Origin: JAXHUK01 sp034189725
Lineage (GTDB): Bacteria; Chloroflexota; Dehalococcoidia; SZUA-161
Direction: 5' to 3'
Length of the DNA: 17,758 nt
NCBI GenBank assembly: GCA_034189725.1
Contig: JAXHUK010000112.1
Span: 1-17,758, forward strand
The number at the start of each line of letters is the position of its first letter. The stretch's first letter is position 1. The position numbers were made by a program, and so were the translations under genes. The notes beneath the pieces were generated by a model. That model was not told where the DNA came from and made no database searches. It saw only the letters and a program-made list of their open reading frames with translations. Shown piece by piece: positions 1 to 7,573 of the stretch.

Positions 1-1334
1 CCGATGAAGTCCATGCCGATATGTTGCTCCTTTGCCATCTCCTCGTACTCAGCCTCGGAGACACCCATGATTTTCTTGTAGACGTACTCGTTGTCCTCGC
101 CAACCCGCACCGGTGGTTTGCGAATGCTACCCGGCGTCTTGGACATTTTCCACGCCAATCCTGGGTAGAGATGTGTGCCGCATTCGGGGGCGTTGATCTC
201 CTGGAAGAAGCCCCGCTCCTTAACATGGGGATCAGCAAAAACATCCTTGTCATCCAATACAGGACCGGAGGGCACACCCTCCTTCTGTAGAATACGGAAA
301 GCGTCGTATTTGTCTTGCGTCCTGGTCCACGCTGCGATGTGCTTATTAAGCTCATCGTGGTTCTTGTAGAGGCTCAGGGCATCGGCAAACTTGTCATCCT
401 TGGTCCACTCAGGATTACCCATGGCACGGCATAACCCCTGCCATTGCTCATCGTTGAATATCGAGATATTTATCCACTGGTCGTCGGCAAAGTCTTTGGG
501 GGCAAAGACCTCGGGTCGTATCCTCCGTGGGCTTGGTTGGCAGGGATAGCATCCCTGAACAGCCGAGGTGTGGCGATTGCCCAGGGTTCCCTGAACCCTT
601 CCATTGGCGGTGTAGTCCATTATGGATTCACCGTACCACTGCATCAAGTTCTCCGATTGCGAGAAGTCGATGAACTGCCCCTTGCCAGTACGCTTGCGAT
701 AGTGCAGGGCGGACATAACGGCGAAGGGCATAGCCGCCCCACTGGTGGCATCCATCCAGAATGTGGATGAGCAGGTCGTCGGTGCATCTTCGGGATAGCC
801 TCTCAGCGAGGTGAAGCCGCTCACACATTCTACATTGAAACCATACCCCACATACTTATTATAGGGGCCGGTATTGCCGTACCCAGGAGCGGACAGCATG
901 ATGATGTCGGGTTTCACTTCTTTAAGGGACTCATATGTGATACCTAACTTGGGCATTCTCCCAACGGCGTTATTTTCTACGAACACGTCGGCGGTGGAAA
1001 TCAGCCGCTTGAACATCTCCATTCCTTTGGGACGGGTCAGGTCCATGGTGCAACTGTGCTTGTTGCGCATGTGGATGTTGAAGGCAGCGACACGGTTCCA
1101 GGGCCTCTCTCCGGGATCCATATCGGGAAAACCGCGTCCGATGCTTCCCAGCATGGGAACTAACTCCTTGGGTGGACGGGCCATGAGTCCTCTGGTTGCC
1201 CTGGGGAAGTGCTGCAGCGACTCCACCCAGATGACCTCAGCGCCGAAGTCTGCTAGTAGCTGGCAGGCATAGGGCAAGGCCCACACCAGATGAATTGCAA
1301 CTACTCTTACTCCCTCTAATGGTAACTTGGCCAT
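1..1334 (-). CDS. CaiB/BaiF family III CoA-transferase (3'-partial)
   Basis: The minus strand is open from an ATG at 1334-1332 to the window edge (444 codons, no stop), so the C-terminal end is missing. Family III enzymes move CoA from an acyl-CoA to a free carboxylic acid in the cytoplasm through an aspartyl-CoA thioester. Visible family marks are the N-terminal LADFGAEVIWVE segment (residues 27-38), a GYGNTGPY motif (151-158), Asp194 in WMDATSGAA at the position of the catalytic aspartate, and GKGQFIDFSQSE (217-228). A Pro/Arg-rich stretch at about 267-275 precedes DDQWINIS and is unlike the short turn usual there. The start is secure: AGGAGG lies 7 bases upstream of the ATG. The gene follows the next CoA-transferase gene by 14 bases, so they form one operon. 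The substrate cannot be read from the sequence. The family is certain; the acyl specificity is unknown. Confidence 0.93.
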   Translation of the reverse strand, partial: MAKLPLEGVRVVAIHLVWALPYACQLLADFGAEVIWVESLQHFPRATRGLMARPPKELVPMLGSIGRGFPDMDPGERPWNRVAAFNIHMRNKHSCTMDLTRPKGMEMFKRLISTADVFVENNAVGRMPKLGITYESLKEVKPDIIMLSAPGYGNTGPYNKYVGYGFNVECVSGFTSLRGYPEDAPTTCSSTFWMDATSGAAMPFAVMSALHYRKRTGKGQFIDFSQSENLMQWYGESIMDYTANGRVQGTLGNRHTSAVQGCYPCQPSPRRIRPEVFAPKDFADDQWINISIFNDEQWQGLCRAMGNPEWTKDDKFADALSLYKNHDELNKHIAAWTRTQDKYDAFRILQKEGVPSGPVLDDKDVFADPHVKERGFFQEINAPECGTHLYPGLAWKMSKTPGSIRKPPVRVGEDNEYVYKKIMGVSEAEYEEMAKEQHIGMDFI

Positions 1335-1348
1335 AGTTAAACCTCCTT

Positions 1349-2548
1349 CTAGATAACTCCGCTTTCTCTCAGTTTTACGAGGTCCTCTTTGCTATATCCC
1401 AGTTTCTCTCCATAGACCTCTTCGTTGTGCTCACCGAGAAGGGGAGCCCCCCTTTTCGCTTGCCACGGAGTTTCAGACATGATAAATGGTGCTCCTGGCT
1501 GGGTGATCTTCCCGGTAACCGGGCGGTCGATGTCTACCCAGTATCCCCGGTCGTTGAAGTGGGGAGATTTAACCAGGTCCTCTGTCGTATAGACAGCCGT
1601 GATAGAGATAGACTGTGCCTGACCTTTCTCCATAATCTCATTCTTGGTACGTTCAGCTACCCATGGCCTCCAGATGGCTTCGAATTCCCCCTTTTTCTCC
1701 ATATCGAAGAGATTGGGGAACTGGTCCCCCAAACCAGGGATATCCAGCATGCGGAGGAATCCTGGATAGTATTCGGGTAGCAGTAAAAGGGCAACAAAAC
1801 CATCTGCACAGGGCGCGATCTCCATGGGGAGGATCCCCATTTGTGCCAGGGGTTCCCTGCCGGTCACAATTCCTGTGTACTGATAGCCCAGGAGTCCGGC
1901 AGCTCTTCTATCAATGCTGGTGAGGTTGGCTTCCATGATGGAGAGGTCAACATGCTGCCCGATACCCTGCTCCCATTTAGCCCACAGGGCGAAGATGGAG
2001 GCCGAGGCCGCCATGGCGCCCCCCTGATACTCCATTGCGCTGCCTGCCAGCTTCGATGGTGGCCGTCCCTCGATGCCGCAGGAATACATAGCATGGCCCA
2101 TGCCTTCTTGGACAAGGTTCGATGCCTTATAGTCACGATAAGGGCCAGTCTGGCCGAAGTTGGATATAGAGGTCATCACCAGTTTGGGGTTTATCTTCTC
2201 CAGTTCTTCGTAACTCAGCCCCAGGCTGGGCATCACACGGGGGCTGAAGTTTTCCACCACAACATCCACCTCTTTAACCAGTTCCTTAAAGATGGTTTTC
2301 CCCGTATCACTTTTCAGGTTTAGAGTAATGCTTCTCTTATTGGTATTTAGATGAAGGAATAACAGGCTTTTTTCTGGATCGGGGTCATCCTGGAAGAATG
2401 GGCCTGATCTCCTCGCAGGATCTCCTTCACCTGGCCTTTCGATCTTGATGACGTCAGCACCGTAATCAGCAAAATATTTGGTGCAGAAAGGTCCAGCTAT
2501 GTTCTGGGTTAGGTCTAGAATTTTGACATCAGATAGTGCCTGATCCAC
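1349..2548 (-). CDS. CaiB/BaiF family III CoA-transferase, Glu at the catalytic position
   Basis: This 399-residue protein has the usual length for a family III CoA-transferase. Family features are KILDLTQNIAGPFCTKYFAD near the N-terminus (9-28), ADVIKIERPGEGDP (31-44), a VVVENFSPRV segment near 97-105, FGQTGPY (131-137) and GQHVDLSIMEA (197-207). In the segment that normally carries the catalytic aspartate the sequence reads AMEYQGGAMAA, placing Glu173 where Asp is expected. The downstream paralogue keeps Asp (Asp194). Translation starts at GTG (2548-2546), 8 bases after AGGAGG. It is the first gene of a two-gene minus-strand operon. No substrate can be assigned. The pair could be separate enzymes or two subunits of one enzyme, as in the heteromeric benzylsuccinate CoA-transferase BbsEF; that comparison is inference. 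Confidence 0.95.
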   Translation of the reverse strand: MDQALSDVKILDLTQNIAGPFCTKYFADYGADVIKIERPGEGDPARRSGPFFQDDPDPEKSLLFLHLNTNKRSITLNLKSDTGKTIFKELVKEVDVVVENFSPRVMPSLGLSYEELEKINPKLVMTSISNFGQTGPYRDYKASNLVQEGMGHAMYSCGIEGRPPSKLAGSAMEYQGGAMAASASIFALWAKWEQGIGQHVDLSIMEANLTSIDRRAAGLLGYQYTGIVTGREPLAQMGILPMEIAPCADGFVALLLLPEYYPGFLRMLDIPGLGDQFPNLFDMEKKGEFEAIWRPWVAERTKNEIMEKGQAQSISITAVYTTEDLVKSPHFNDRGYWVDIDRPVTGKITQPGAPFIMSETPWQAKRGAPLLGEHNEEVYGEKLGYSKEDLVKLRESGVI

Positions 2549-2655
2549 TATTTGACACCTCCTTTTTTAAGATTTCTTACAGTATTGTATGCCACATGAT
2601 GAATCACCCATCCATATAGCACCTCCTGGGATATAGATTCAGAATGGAGATGACA

Positions 2656-2713
2656 TGATATAAGAGCAACATTACCTATAAGGGGAAAAATAGGTAATGT
2701 TGCTCTTATATCA
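2656..2713. repeat. Perfect 24-bp inverted repeat with 10-base loop
   Basis: The arms at 2656-2679 and 2690-2713 are exact reverse complements over 24 bases; the loop is AAGGGGAAAA (2680-2689). The arms are about two-thirds A/T with a central GAGCAAC/GTTGCTC block. No T-run follows on either strand, so it is not a standard intrinsic terminator. No clear target-site duplication flanks it. It could be a regulatory hairpin in a divergent control region, a miniature inverted-repeat element, or the footprint of a lost mobile element. The structure is certain; the role is not known. Confidence 0.9.
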
Positions 2714-2866
2714 CAGCAAATTGTAAATGTCAACGACGTATAAGGTGCTTTCAAAAGAGGGAGTAATATAGTAGTCGCAGGTTCAGGAGAGACTCAATTT
2801 GAGTTGAAATATACAGGTAGTTCGAATACTGTGACGGTACTTTGCTATCTCAGGTTGTCTGAAATG

Positions 2867-2895
2867 TTGTATCAGCGTCGATTTGTTGCTACAAT
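2867..2895 (+). promoter_or_regulatory. Putative sigma-70-type promoter for the thioesterase-aroF-aminotransferase genes
   Basis: A TTGTAT element (2867-2872) and a TACAAT element (2890-2895) are spaced by exactly 17 bases. Initiation would be expected near 2902, leaving a leader of about 45 bases before the chosen thioesterase start at 2947. The -10 box matches consensus at five of six positions; the -35 box is weaker. The TACAAT box also occurs in the ribF promoter later in the window, which lends some support. Confidence 0.5.
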
Positions 2896-2946
2896 CATTT
2901 TGAATGTAGACCAGCTAGATAATCAATGTATTTGGGGGATGAAGAG

Positions 2947-3351
2947 ATGATAGATGTTGAGGAGATGCGCCAGAAGTTTGATAACTCGCCGTGCGCTCTC
3001 TTTTTCGGTATGAAGGTTGTAGAACTCGAACGGGGATATTCCAAGGTGGAACTCAAGCTGAAGCAAGAGTTCCTCAACTGGGATAATATGATTCAGGGTG
3101 GTGTAATAGTCACATTGCTCGATCAGGCCTTTGGTTGTGCCTGCAATACGTTGGAGAATATCTACGTAGCTGTTCAGATGAATATCCACTTCATTGCAGC
3201 AGCACCTGCTGGCGAAACTGTTTATGGTGAATCCAGGGTCTGGCATGCCGGCAAGAGAATCGGCTCATCGGAAATGACGGTCGTCGATTCAAAAGGGAAA
3301 ACGATCGCGCGGGCAACAGGCACTATTGTCTCTATGGGAGCCAGAAGCTAG
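2947..3351 (+). CDS. PaaI-like hotdog-fold acyl-CoA thioesterase
   Basis: This 134-residue protein has the size and layout of PaaI/YdiI-type thioesterases, which hydrolyse acyl-CoA or aryl-CoA esters to free acid and CoA in the cytoplasm. The signature reads NWDNMIQGG followed by VIVTLLDQAFG: Asp59 sits in the LLDQA helix at the spacing expected for the catalytic Asp/Glu. The histidine of the usual HGG is replaced by Gln50. The strand after the helix (VAVQMNIHFIAAAPAGE) and the C-terminal IARATGTIVS are also typical. I chose ATG 2947, preceded by GGGGGA 7 bases upstream; an in-frame ATG at 2926 would add seven residues but lacks a ribosome binding site. It is the first gene of a rightward run with aroF 62 bases downstream. 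Physiological substrate unknown; aryl-CoA is a reasonable guess from context only. Confidence 0.88.
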   Translation: MIDVEEMRQKFDNSPCALFFGMKVVELERGYSKVELKLKQEFLNWDNMIQGGVIVTLLDQAFGCACNTLENIYVAVQMNIHFIAAAPAGETVYGESRVWHAGKRIGSSEMTVVDSKGKTIARATGTIVSMGARS

Positions 3352-3413
3352 CGGCGAACGGCACTCGGCAATAAGCGCTTTTTAATAATCATTTACTGAC
3401 GGGGTAGTACGAT

Positions 3414-4430
3414 ATGATTGTAGAGATGAGTAAGGGAGCAACAAGAGAGCAGATCGATCATGTGGTCGACAAAGCGCACTCTCTGGGCTTTGAGGTTCAG
3501 TTAAATCTGGGTACCGAAAAGACAGTAGTGGCAATTCTGGGTGGTGAAACGGGAAGAACTCCCACTGATGTTTTCGCTGTTCTCGGGGGCGTTGAAGGTG
3601 TCACCCGCGTAATGAAGCCCTATAAACTGGCTTCACGGGAATTTCACCCGCAGGCTACTGAGATAGATGTAGACAGTGTTCACATCGGGGGGGAGAAGAT
3701 AGTGATTATGGCCGGCCCGTGCGCCGTGGAAAGCGAACGCCAGCTTATGGATACTGCCAAGGCAGTCAAGGAGCTTGGAGGTGATATAGTCAGGGGAGGA
3801 GCATTTAAACCTCGCACCTCTCCATTCAGTTTTCAAGGACTGGAAGCAGAAGGCGTGACGCTGCTGGGCAAGGTCAGTCATACTATCGGCATACCGATAA
3901 TCACGGAGGTCGTTGATTCCAAGGACCTCGAGTTGCTGGCCAAACACGCTGATATACTGCAAGTCGGTGCCCGAAATATGCAGAATTTCTCGCTCCTGAA
4001 GGATCTCAGCAAACTGAGACACCCTATCATGTTGAAGAGAGGGCTCTCCGCAACGGTCACCGAATGGCTAACGGCGGCTGATTACCTCTTGGCTGAAGGT
4101 AACAAGCAGGTGATTCTGTGTGAACGCGGGATTCGGACATTTGAAGACAGCACGCGGTTCTCTATGGACATCAGCTCGATAGCGGTGGTAAAGCGGTTCA
4201 GTCATCTCCCGATAATCGTAGACCCCAGTCACGCTGCGGGGCATTTCAAGTACGTTCCCAGCATTGCCAAGGCTGCTATCGCAGCCGGTGCAGACGGGCT
4301 TCTGATAGAGGTACACCCCAATCCTGAAGAGGCGCTGGTCGATGGTCTGCAATCATTGACCATTCCTAACTTTGGGCGATTGCTTGACGAGTTGAAGCCC
4401 ATCGCGCAGGCTGTGGGCCGATATATCTGA
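3414..4430 (+). CDS. aroF: 3-deoxy-7-phosphoheptulonate (DAHP) synthase, type I-beta
   Basis: Catalyses phosphoenolpyruvate plus erythrose 4-phosphate to DAHP, the first step of the shikimate pathway to Phe, Tyr and Trp. The 338-residue protein has an N-terminal ferredoxin-like domain (about 1-70, beginning MIVEMSKGATREQI) as in the I-beta group, then the TIM-barrel catalytic domain. Motifs: MAGPCAVES (99-107), GGAFKPRTSPFSFQGL (128-143), LQVGARNMQNF (182-192), LKRGLSATVTEW (207-218), VDPSHAAGH (269-277) and IEVHPNPEEALVDG (298-311). The expected metal ligands Cys103, His273, Glu299 and Asp310 are present. The ATG at 3414 fits homologues of this type; the ribosome binding site is weak. The gene sits between a thioesterase gene and an aminotransferase gene. 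The N-terminal domain is the usual place for feedback control, but which amino acid binds cannot be seen. Confidence 0.96.
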   Translation: MIVEMSKGATREQIDHVVDKAHSLGFEVQLNLGTEKTVVAILGGETGRTPTDVFAVLGGVEGVTRVMKPYKLASREFHPQATEIDVDSVHIGGEKIVIMAGPCAVESERQLMDTAKAVKELGGDIVRGGAFKPRTSPFSFQGLEAEGVTLLGKVSHTIGIPIITEVVDSKDLELLAKHADILQVGARNMQNFSLLKDLSKLRHPIMLKRGLSATVTEWLTAADYLLAEGNKQVILCERGIRTFEDSTRFSMDISSIAVVKRFSHLPIIVDPSHAAGHFKYVPSIAKAAIAAGADGLLIEVHPNPEEALVDGLQSLTIPNFGRLLDELKPIAQAVGRYI

Positions 4431-4464
4431 TATCGGGCGATTTACATTTGGGAAGGACAAGTTG

Positions 4465-5652
4465 ATGGCTGTTTCCCGAAAGTTACAGCAGCAGATGGTA
4501 GCTGGTGGCTGGATCAGGAAGATGTTTGAAGAGGGGATTGCCCTCAAGGCCAGGTATGGCGAAAGCAACGTTTTTGATCTGACACTGGGTAATCCGGTAG
4601 CAGAGCCGCCAGAGGAGTTTCACCATGAGCTTCGCAAGTGGGTAAACAATCCTAGCCCGGGAATGCACCGGTATATGCCAAACGCTGGTTACCAGGAGAC
4701 TCGGGCTGCCGTAGCAACGCATCTCACATCCGAAACTGGGCTACCGTTCACGGCGAATGAGATAGTGATGACCTGTGGTGCTGCCGGAGGTATCAATGTC
4801 GTATTGAAGACTCTTGTCGAAGCCGGGGACGAGGTGGTTATCTTTGCTCCCTACTTCGTTGAATATATCTATTATGTTGACAACCATCAAGGCATTCCTC
4901 GAATCACTGCTACAGACAGCCAGTTCGCTCCCGACTTGAACGCCCTGGAGGAAACCATAACACCGAGTACGCGAGCCGTGTTGATTAACTCACCCAATAA
5001 TCCGACAGGCGCTGTCTATGGCCACGGTAGTCTGCAGGGTATCTGCGAGGTGATCAGGGCAAAAGAGCGCCTGTACGGTAAAGAGATATTTTTGATCAGC
5101 GATGACATTTACCGCAGGCTGGTATACGACGGGGCAGAATGTCCCTACCTGTTTCAGTATCACCCCAGGGCCATTGTCATCACTTCCCACTCGAAAGACC
5201 TGGCATTACCAGGGGAGCGCATCGGTTACATCGCCATCAATCCCCGGTATGATGAGCGAGAAGATCTGGTGAATGGGTTTGTATTCTGTAACCGCGTGCT
5301 TGGTTTCGTCAATGCCCCGGCCCTCATGCAACATGTGGTGCAAGCTCTACAAGATGCATCGGTTGACGTGGGCGAATACGTAAAGAAAAGAGACCTTCTC
5401 TATAACAGCCTGGTTGAGATGGGCTATTCGATAGTGAAACCACAGGGTGCTTTCTACATATTCCCTCGATCGCCTATTGAGGATGATGTGGCTTTCGTCA
5501 GGGAGTTGCAGAAGTACAACGTGCTGGCGGTACCCGGGCAGGGATTCGGTGCTCCGGGGTATTTTCGTCTCTCGTATTGCGTGGAAGAGCGGGTAATCGA
5601 AGGGTCGCTTCCCGGATTCAGGGCAGTAGCCAGGGAGTTCGGTCTCCACTGA
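4465..5652 (+). CDS. PLP-dependent class I/II aminotransferase
   Basis: This 395-residue fold-type I enzyme transfers an amino group between an amino acid and a 2-oxo acid using pyridoxal phosphate. Visible landmarks are DLTLGNP (38-44), the glycine-bearing CGAAGGIN cofactor loop (104-111), NSPNNPTGAVY (175-185), ISDDIYR (211-217) with the PLP-ring Asp, SHSKDLALPGERIGY (241-255) with Lys244 as the internal aldimine lysine, and FRLSYC with Arg368 as the carboxylate-binding arginine. The ATG at 4465 follows AAGGA by 7 bases; a TTG directly before it would add one residue and is less likely. The gene follows aroF by 34 bases and converges on the ACT gene. Sitting next to DAHP synthase and facing an aryl-pyruvate oxidation operon, it is a good candidate for an aromatic or branched-chain aminotransferase. 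Aspartate or alanine specificity remains possible. Confidence 0.93.
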   Translation: MAVSRKLQQQMVAGGWIRKMFEEGIALKARYGESNVFDLTLGNPVAEPPEEFHHELRKWVNNPSPGMHRYMPNAGYQETRAAVATHLTSETGLPFTANEIVMTCGAAGGINVVLKTLVEAGDEVVIFAPYFVEYIYYVDNHQGIPRITATDSQFAPDLNALEETITPSTRAVLINSPNNPTGAVYGHGSLQGICEVIRAKERLYGKEIFLISDDIYRRLVYDGAECPYLFQYHPRAIVITSHSKDLALPGERIGYIAINPRYDEREDLVNGFVFCNRVLGFVNAPALMQHVVQALQDASVDVGEYVKKRDLLYNSLVEMGYSIVKPQGAFYIFPRSPIEDDVAFVRELQKYNVLAVPGQGFGAPGYFRLSYCVEERVIEGSLPGFRAVAREFGLH

Positions 5653-5703
5653 GTTACTGGACTACAGGGGTGCTCATTATCCCGAAACTCTCATCGTTGT
5701 AGC

Positions 5704-6102
5704 TTATTGTAGCTTTAAGACCTGCTCTGTTTTTTCCAGGTCATCTGTCTTGAGCACTACCATCGCCTTACCACCTGGTGCCTGCTCGATGTAGGAGTAG
5801 AAGTACTGCAGGTTGATCTTAGCCTCGGCCAAAGGCTTGGCCACGCTGTTCAAGAGCCCCCCAGGCACATCTGGTATCTCGGCATTCAGTATCCAATCCA
5901 CCCTGGTAGTGAAGCCAGCCTGTCGCAACGCTTCGTACCCCTTATCGGGTTTGTCGATGATCATACGCACTATACCGAACTCGGCAGACTCACTTATAGA
6001 TAGCGCCCCGATGCTGATGTTTTCTTGCTCAAGTACCTCAAGAATCGCGACCAGTCTTCCGAACACGTTCTCCACAAAAACGGAAACCTGCTTTATCCTC
6101 AT
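5704..6102 (-). CDS. Tandem ACT-domain protein
   Basis: This 132-residue protein consists of two ACT folds and nothing else: one at about residues 1-65 (MRIKQVSVFVENVFGRL and onward) and one at about 70-132 (IPDVPGGLLNSVAKPL and onward). The Asn/Gly-Arg-Leu and Pro-Gly-Gly-Leu turns mark the amino-acid-binding edges seen in ACT domains. Such stand-alone double-ACT proteins (COG4747-like) are often encoded beside paaK and ior genes, as here, so it probably senses an amino acid or a related ligand; the ligand and the controlled partner are unknown. It is the last gene of the leftward cluster, 166 bases after paaK. The ATG at 6102 follows AAGGGGG. A 10-base near-perfect tandem duplication spans the stop codon. 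Family assignment is strong; regulatory function is inference. Confidence 0.9.
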   Translation of the reverse strand: MRIKQVSVFVENVFGRLVAILEVLEQENISIGALSISESAEFGIVRMIIDKPDKGYEALRQAGFTTRVDWILNAEIPDVPGGLLNSVAKPLAEAKINLQYFYSYIEQAPGGKAMVVLKTDDLEKTEQVLKLQ

Positions 6103-6118
6103 TGTACAGTACCCCCTT

Positions 6119-6191
6119 AGTCACAATTTGTGTTACTACAAAAATACTCATGAGCAAGTGTTCACAAAGTGTAACGGGAATCCCCCCGTTA
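6119..6191. promoter_or_regulatory. Dyad-rich leader before the ACT gene
   Basis: The 166-base gap between paaK and the ACT gene contains two related imperfect dyads: TCACAATTTGTGTTAC (6121-6136) and TCACAAAGTGTAAC (6162-6175). Between them is the palindrome CTCATGAG, and next to them a 7-bp hairpin TAACGGG/CCCGTTA (6172-6178 and 6185-6191). No T-run follows the hairpin on either strand, so it is a poor terminator. The paired TCACAA-N-GTGT(T/A)AC words could be operator half-sites. This is a weak call made from symmetry alone. Confidence 0.3.
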
Positions 6192-6268
6192 TCTACAGGG
6201 AAAGTGAGAGCTAATCAACCACGGGTACATGCAGGTCGGGAGCCCTGTTGCTGCCAGTTTTCAGTTGC

Positions 6269-7573
6269 TCAAAGCTCGCTGCGATCTACTACCCGCTTTG
6301 CTTTGCCCTCGCTACGGGCTATAGTCTTGGGCTCTACCAGTTTGATGCGGGCGGAAATCCCCAGAACGCTGTCCATTTCAGACCGTAGTTTCTGCTCCAG
6401 CCTTTCCATCTTCTGCATTTCATCCGAGAAGACTTCTTCCGAGACCTCAACCCATACCTCCAGGTCCTCTGACTTGAATGCGTGCTGCCTGTCGACAACG
6501 ATCAAGTAATGGGGTTCCACTCCCTCGACATCGAGAAGCACGCTCTCTATCTGGGACGGGAATACGTTTACCCCTCGCACAATCAACATATCGTCACTGC
6601 GGCCGGCGACGCGGGACATTCTGGCCAGGGTCCGTCCACATTCACAAGGCTCAGGATCAAGTACGACTATGTCTCTGGTACGGAATCGTATTACCGGCTG
6701 GGCCTCCTTGGTGAGAGTGGTTATCACCATCTCTCCTGCCTCCCCATAAGGTAACTGCTCCCCGGTATCGGGATCGATGATTTCAACCAGGAAATGGTCT
6801 TCCGCAATGTGCATACCGCACTTATGAGGGCACTCAACGGATACACCTGGCCCGATAACCTCGGTCAGACCATAGACGTTAATTGCCAGTATGCCAAGTT
6901 TCTCCTCGATATCCCTTCTCATCTGATCCGACCATGGTTCGGCGCCCAGTATGCCCAAGCGTAGTTTGGTGTCACGCAAATCGACTCCCATTTCTCTGGC
7001 AGTCTCAGCTACAATCAGGGCGTAGGAGGGTGTGCAGGTAAGAACAGTGGTTCCCAGATCTTGCAGGAGGAGAATTTGGCGTTTGGTATTTCCCCCGGAG
7101 GTGGGGACAACCGAGGCTCCCACAAGCTCCGCCCCGTAATGAAATCCAAGACCACCGGTAAACAGGCCATATCCATAAGCGTTTTGCAACACATCGTCCC
7201 TGGTTACACCAGCGGAGACCAAAGATCGAGCCATTATCTCAGACCACATGGCGATATCGCCCTGGGTATAGGGAGCGATTATTGGCTTACCGGTTGTGCC
7301 GCTGGAAGAATGAATCCGTACTACCTTTTCCTGGGGGACGGCCATCAATCCGTAGGGGTAGTTATCCCGAAAATCCAGCTTGCTGGTAAACGGTAGCTTG
7401 GCCAGGTCGGCCAGCGTTTTGATGTCATCGGGGGTTGCTCCCCGCTCCTTGAACGTTCGGCGATAGAAGGGAACATTATCGTAGACATCCTTCACCTTTT
7501 TCTGGAGACGCTGGAGTTGGAGTTTCTCCAGTTCCTGCCGTGGCATTTTCTCGTGTTCAGGGTCGCGAATCAT
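6269..7573 (-). CDS. paaK: Phenylacetate-CoA ligase family (AMP-forming aryl-CoA ligase)
   Basis: PaaK-type enzymes activate phenylacetate or related aryl acids with ATP and CoA to the acyl-CoA, AMP and pyrophosphate. The 434-residue length is typical. The N-terminal LKKVYDNVPFYR-like segment reads VKDVYDNVPFYRRTF (27-41). The phosphate-binding loop is HSSSGTTGKP (88-97), the adenine site is NVYGLTEV (232-239), and the hinge is AGRSDDMLIVRGVNVFPSQ (323-341). Cys249/Cys252 and Cys310/Cys312 form a possible metal site, and Lys424/Lys426 in SEGKAKRV lie where the C-terminal catalytic lysine is expected. The ATG overlaps the iorB stop by four bases (ATGA), showing translational coupling. Its place after iorAB points to aryl-acetyl-CoA metabolism: reusing aryl acetates, or taking part in acid/CoA interconversion. 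Direction in vivo cannot be read. The exact aryl substrate is unknown. Confidence 0.95.
   Translation of the reverse strand: MIRDPEHEKMPRQELEKLQLQRLQKKVKDVYDNVPFYRRTFKERGATPDDIKTLADLAKLPFTSKLDFRDNYPYGLMAVPQEKVVRIHSSSGTTGKPIIAPYTQGDIAMWSEIMARSLVSAGVTRDDVLQNAYGYGLFTGGLGFHYGAELVGASVVPTSGGNTKRQILLLQDLGTTVLTCTPSYALIVAETAREMGVDLRDTKLRLGILGAEPWSDQMRRDIEEKLGILAINVYGLTEVIGPGVSVECPHKCGMHIAEDHFLVEIIDPDTGEQLPYGEAGEMVITTLTKEAQPVIRFRTRDIVVLDPEPCECGRTLARMSRVAGRSDDMLIVRGVNVFPSQIESVLLDVEGVEPHYLIVVDRQHAFKSEDLEVWVEVSEEVFSDEMQKMERLEQKLRSEMDSVLGISARIKLVEPKTIARSEGKAKRVVDRSEL

Larger units (their letters stand above)
2549..2946. other. Divergent intergenic region, 398 bp
   Basis: This AT-rich gap separates the leftward CoA-transferase operon from the rightward thioesterase-aroF-aminotransferase genes. 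It holds a 24-bp perfect inverted repeat (2656-2713), a 13-base palindrome ACTCAATTTGAGT (2792-2804) and a promoter-like pair at 2867-2895. I saw no convincing minus-strand promoter: a TACAAT lies just upstream of the CoA-transferase start but has no good -35 partner. A 68-codon minus-strand reading frame (2754-2548) spans the inverted repeat and looks accidental. No RNA gene was recognised. Confidence 0.7.

Noticed and set aside
628..828. 66-codon minus-strand frame inside the first CoA-transferase
   Set aside because: It is an out-of-frame shadow of the open CoA-transferase frame, which runs without a stop from 1334 to the window edge. That gene is partial, not broken.
2548..2754. 68-codon minus-strand reading frame upstream of the CoA-transferase
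   Set aside because: It crosses the inverted repeat, lacks a ribosome binding site and resembles no family; its stop merely overlaps the GTG start.
5653..5703. Bidirectional terminator between the convergent aminotransferase and ACT genes
   Set aside because: No inverted repeat of useful length is visible in the 51 bases.
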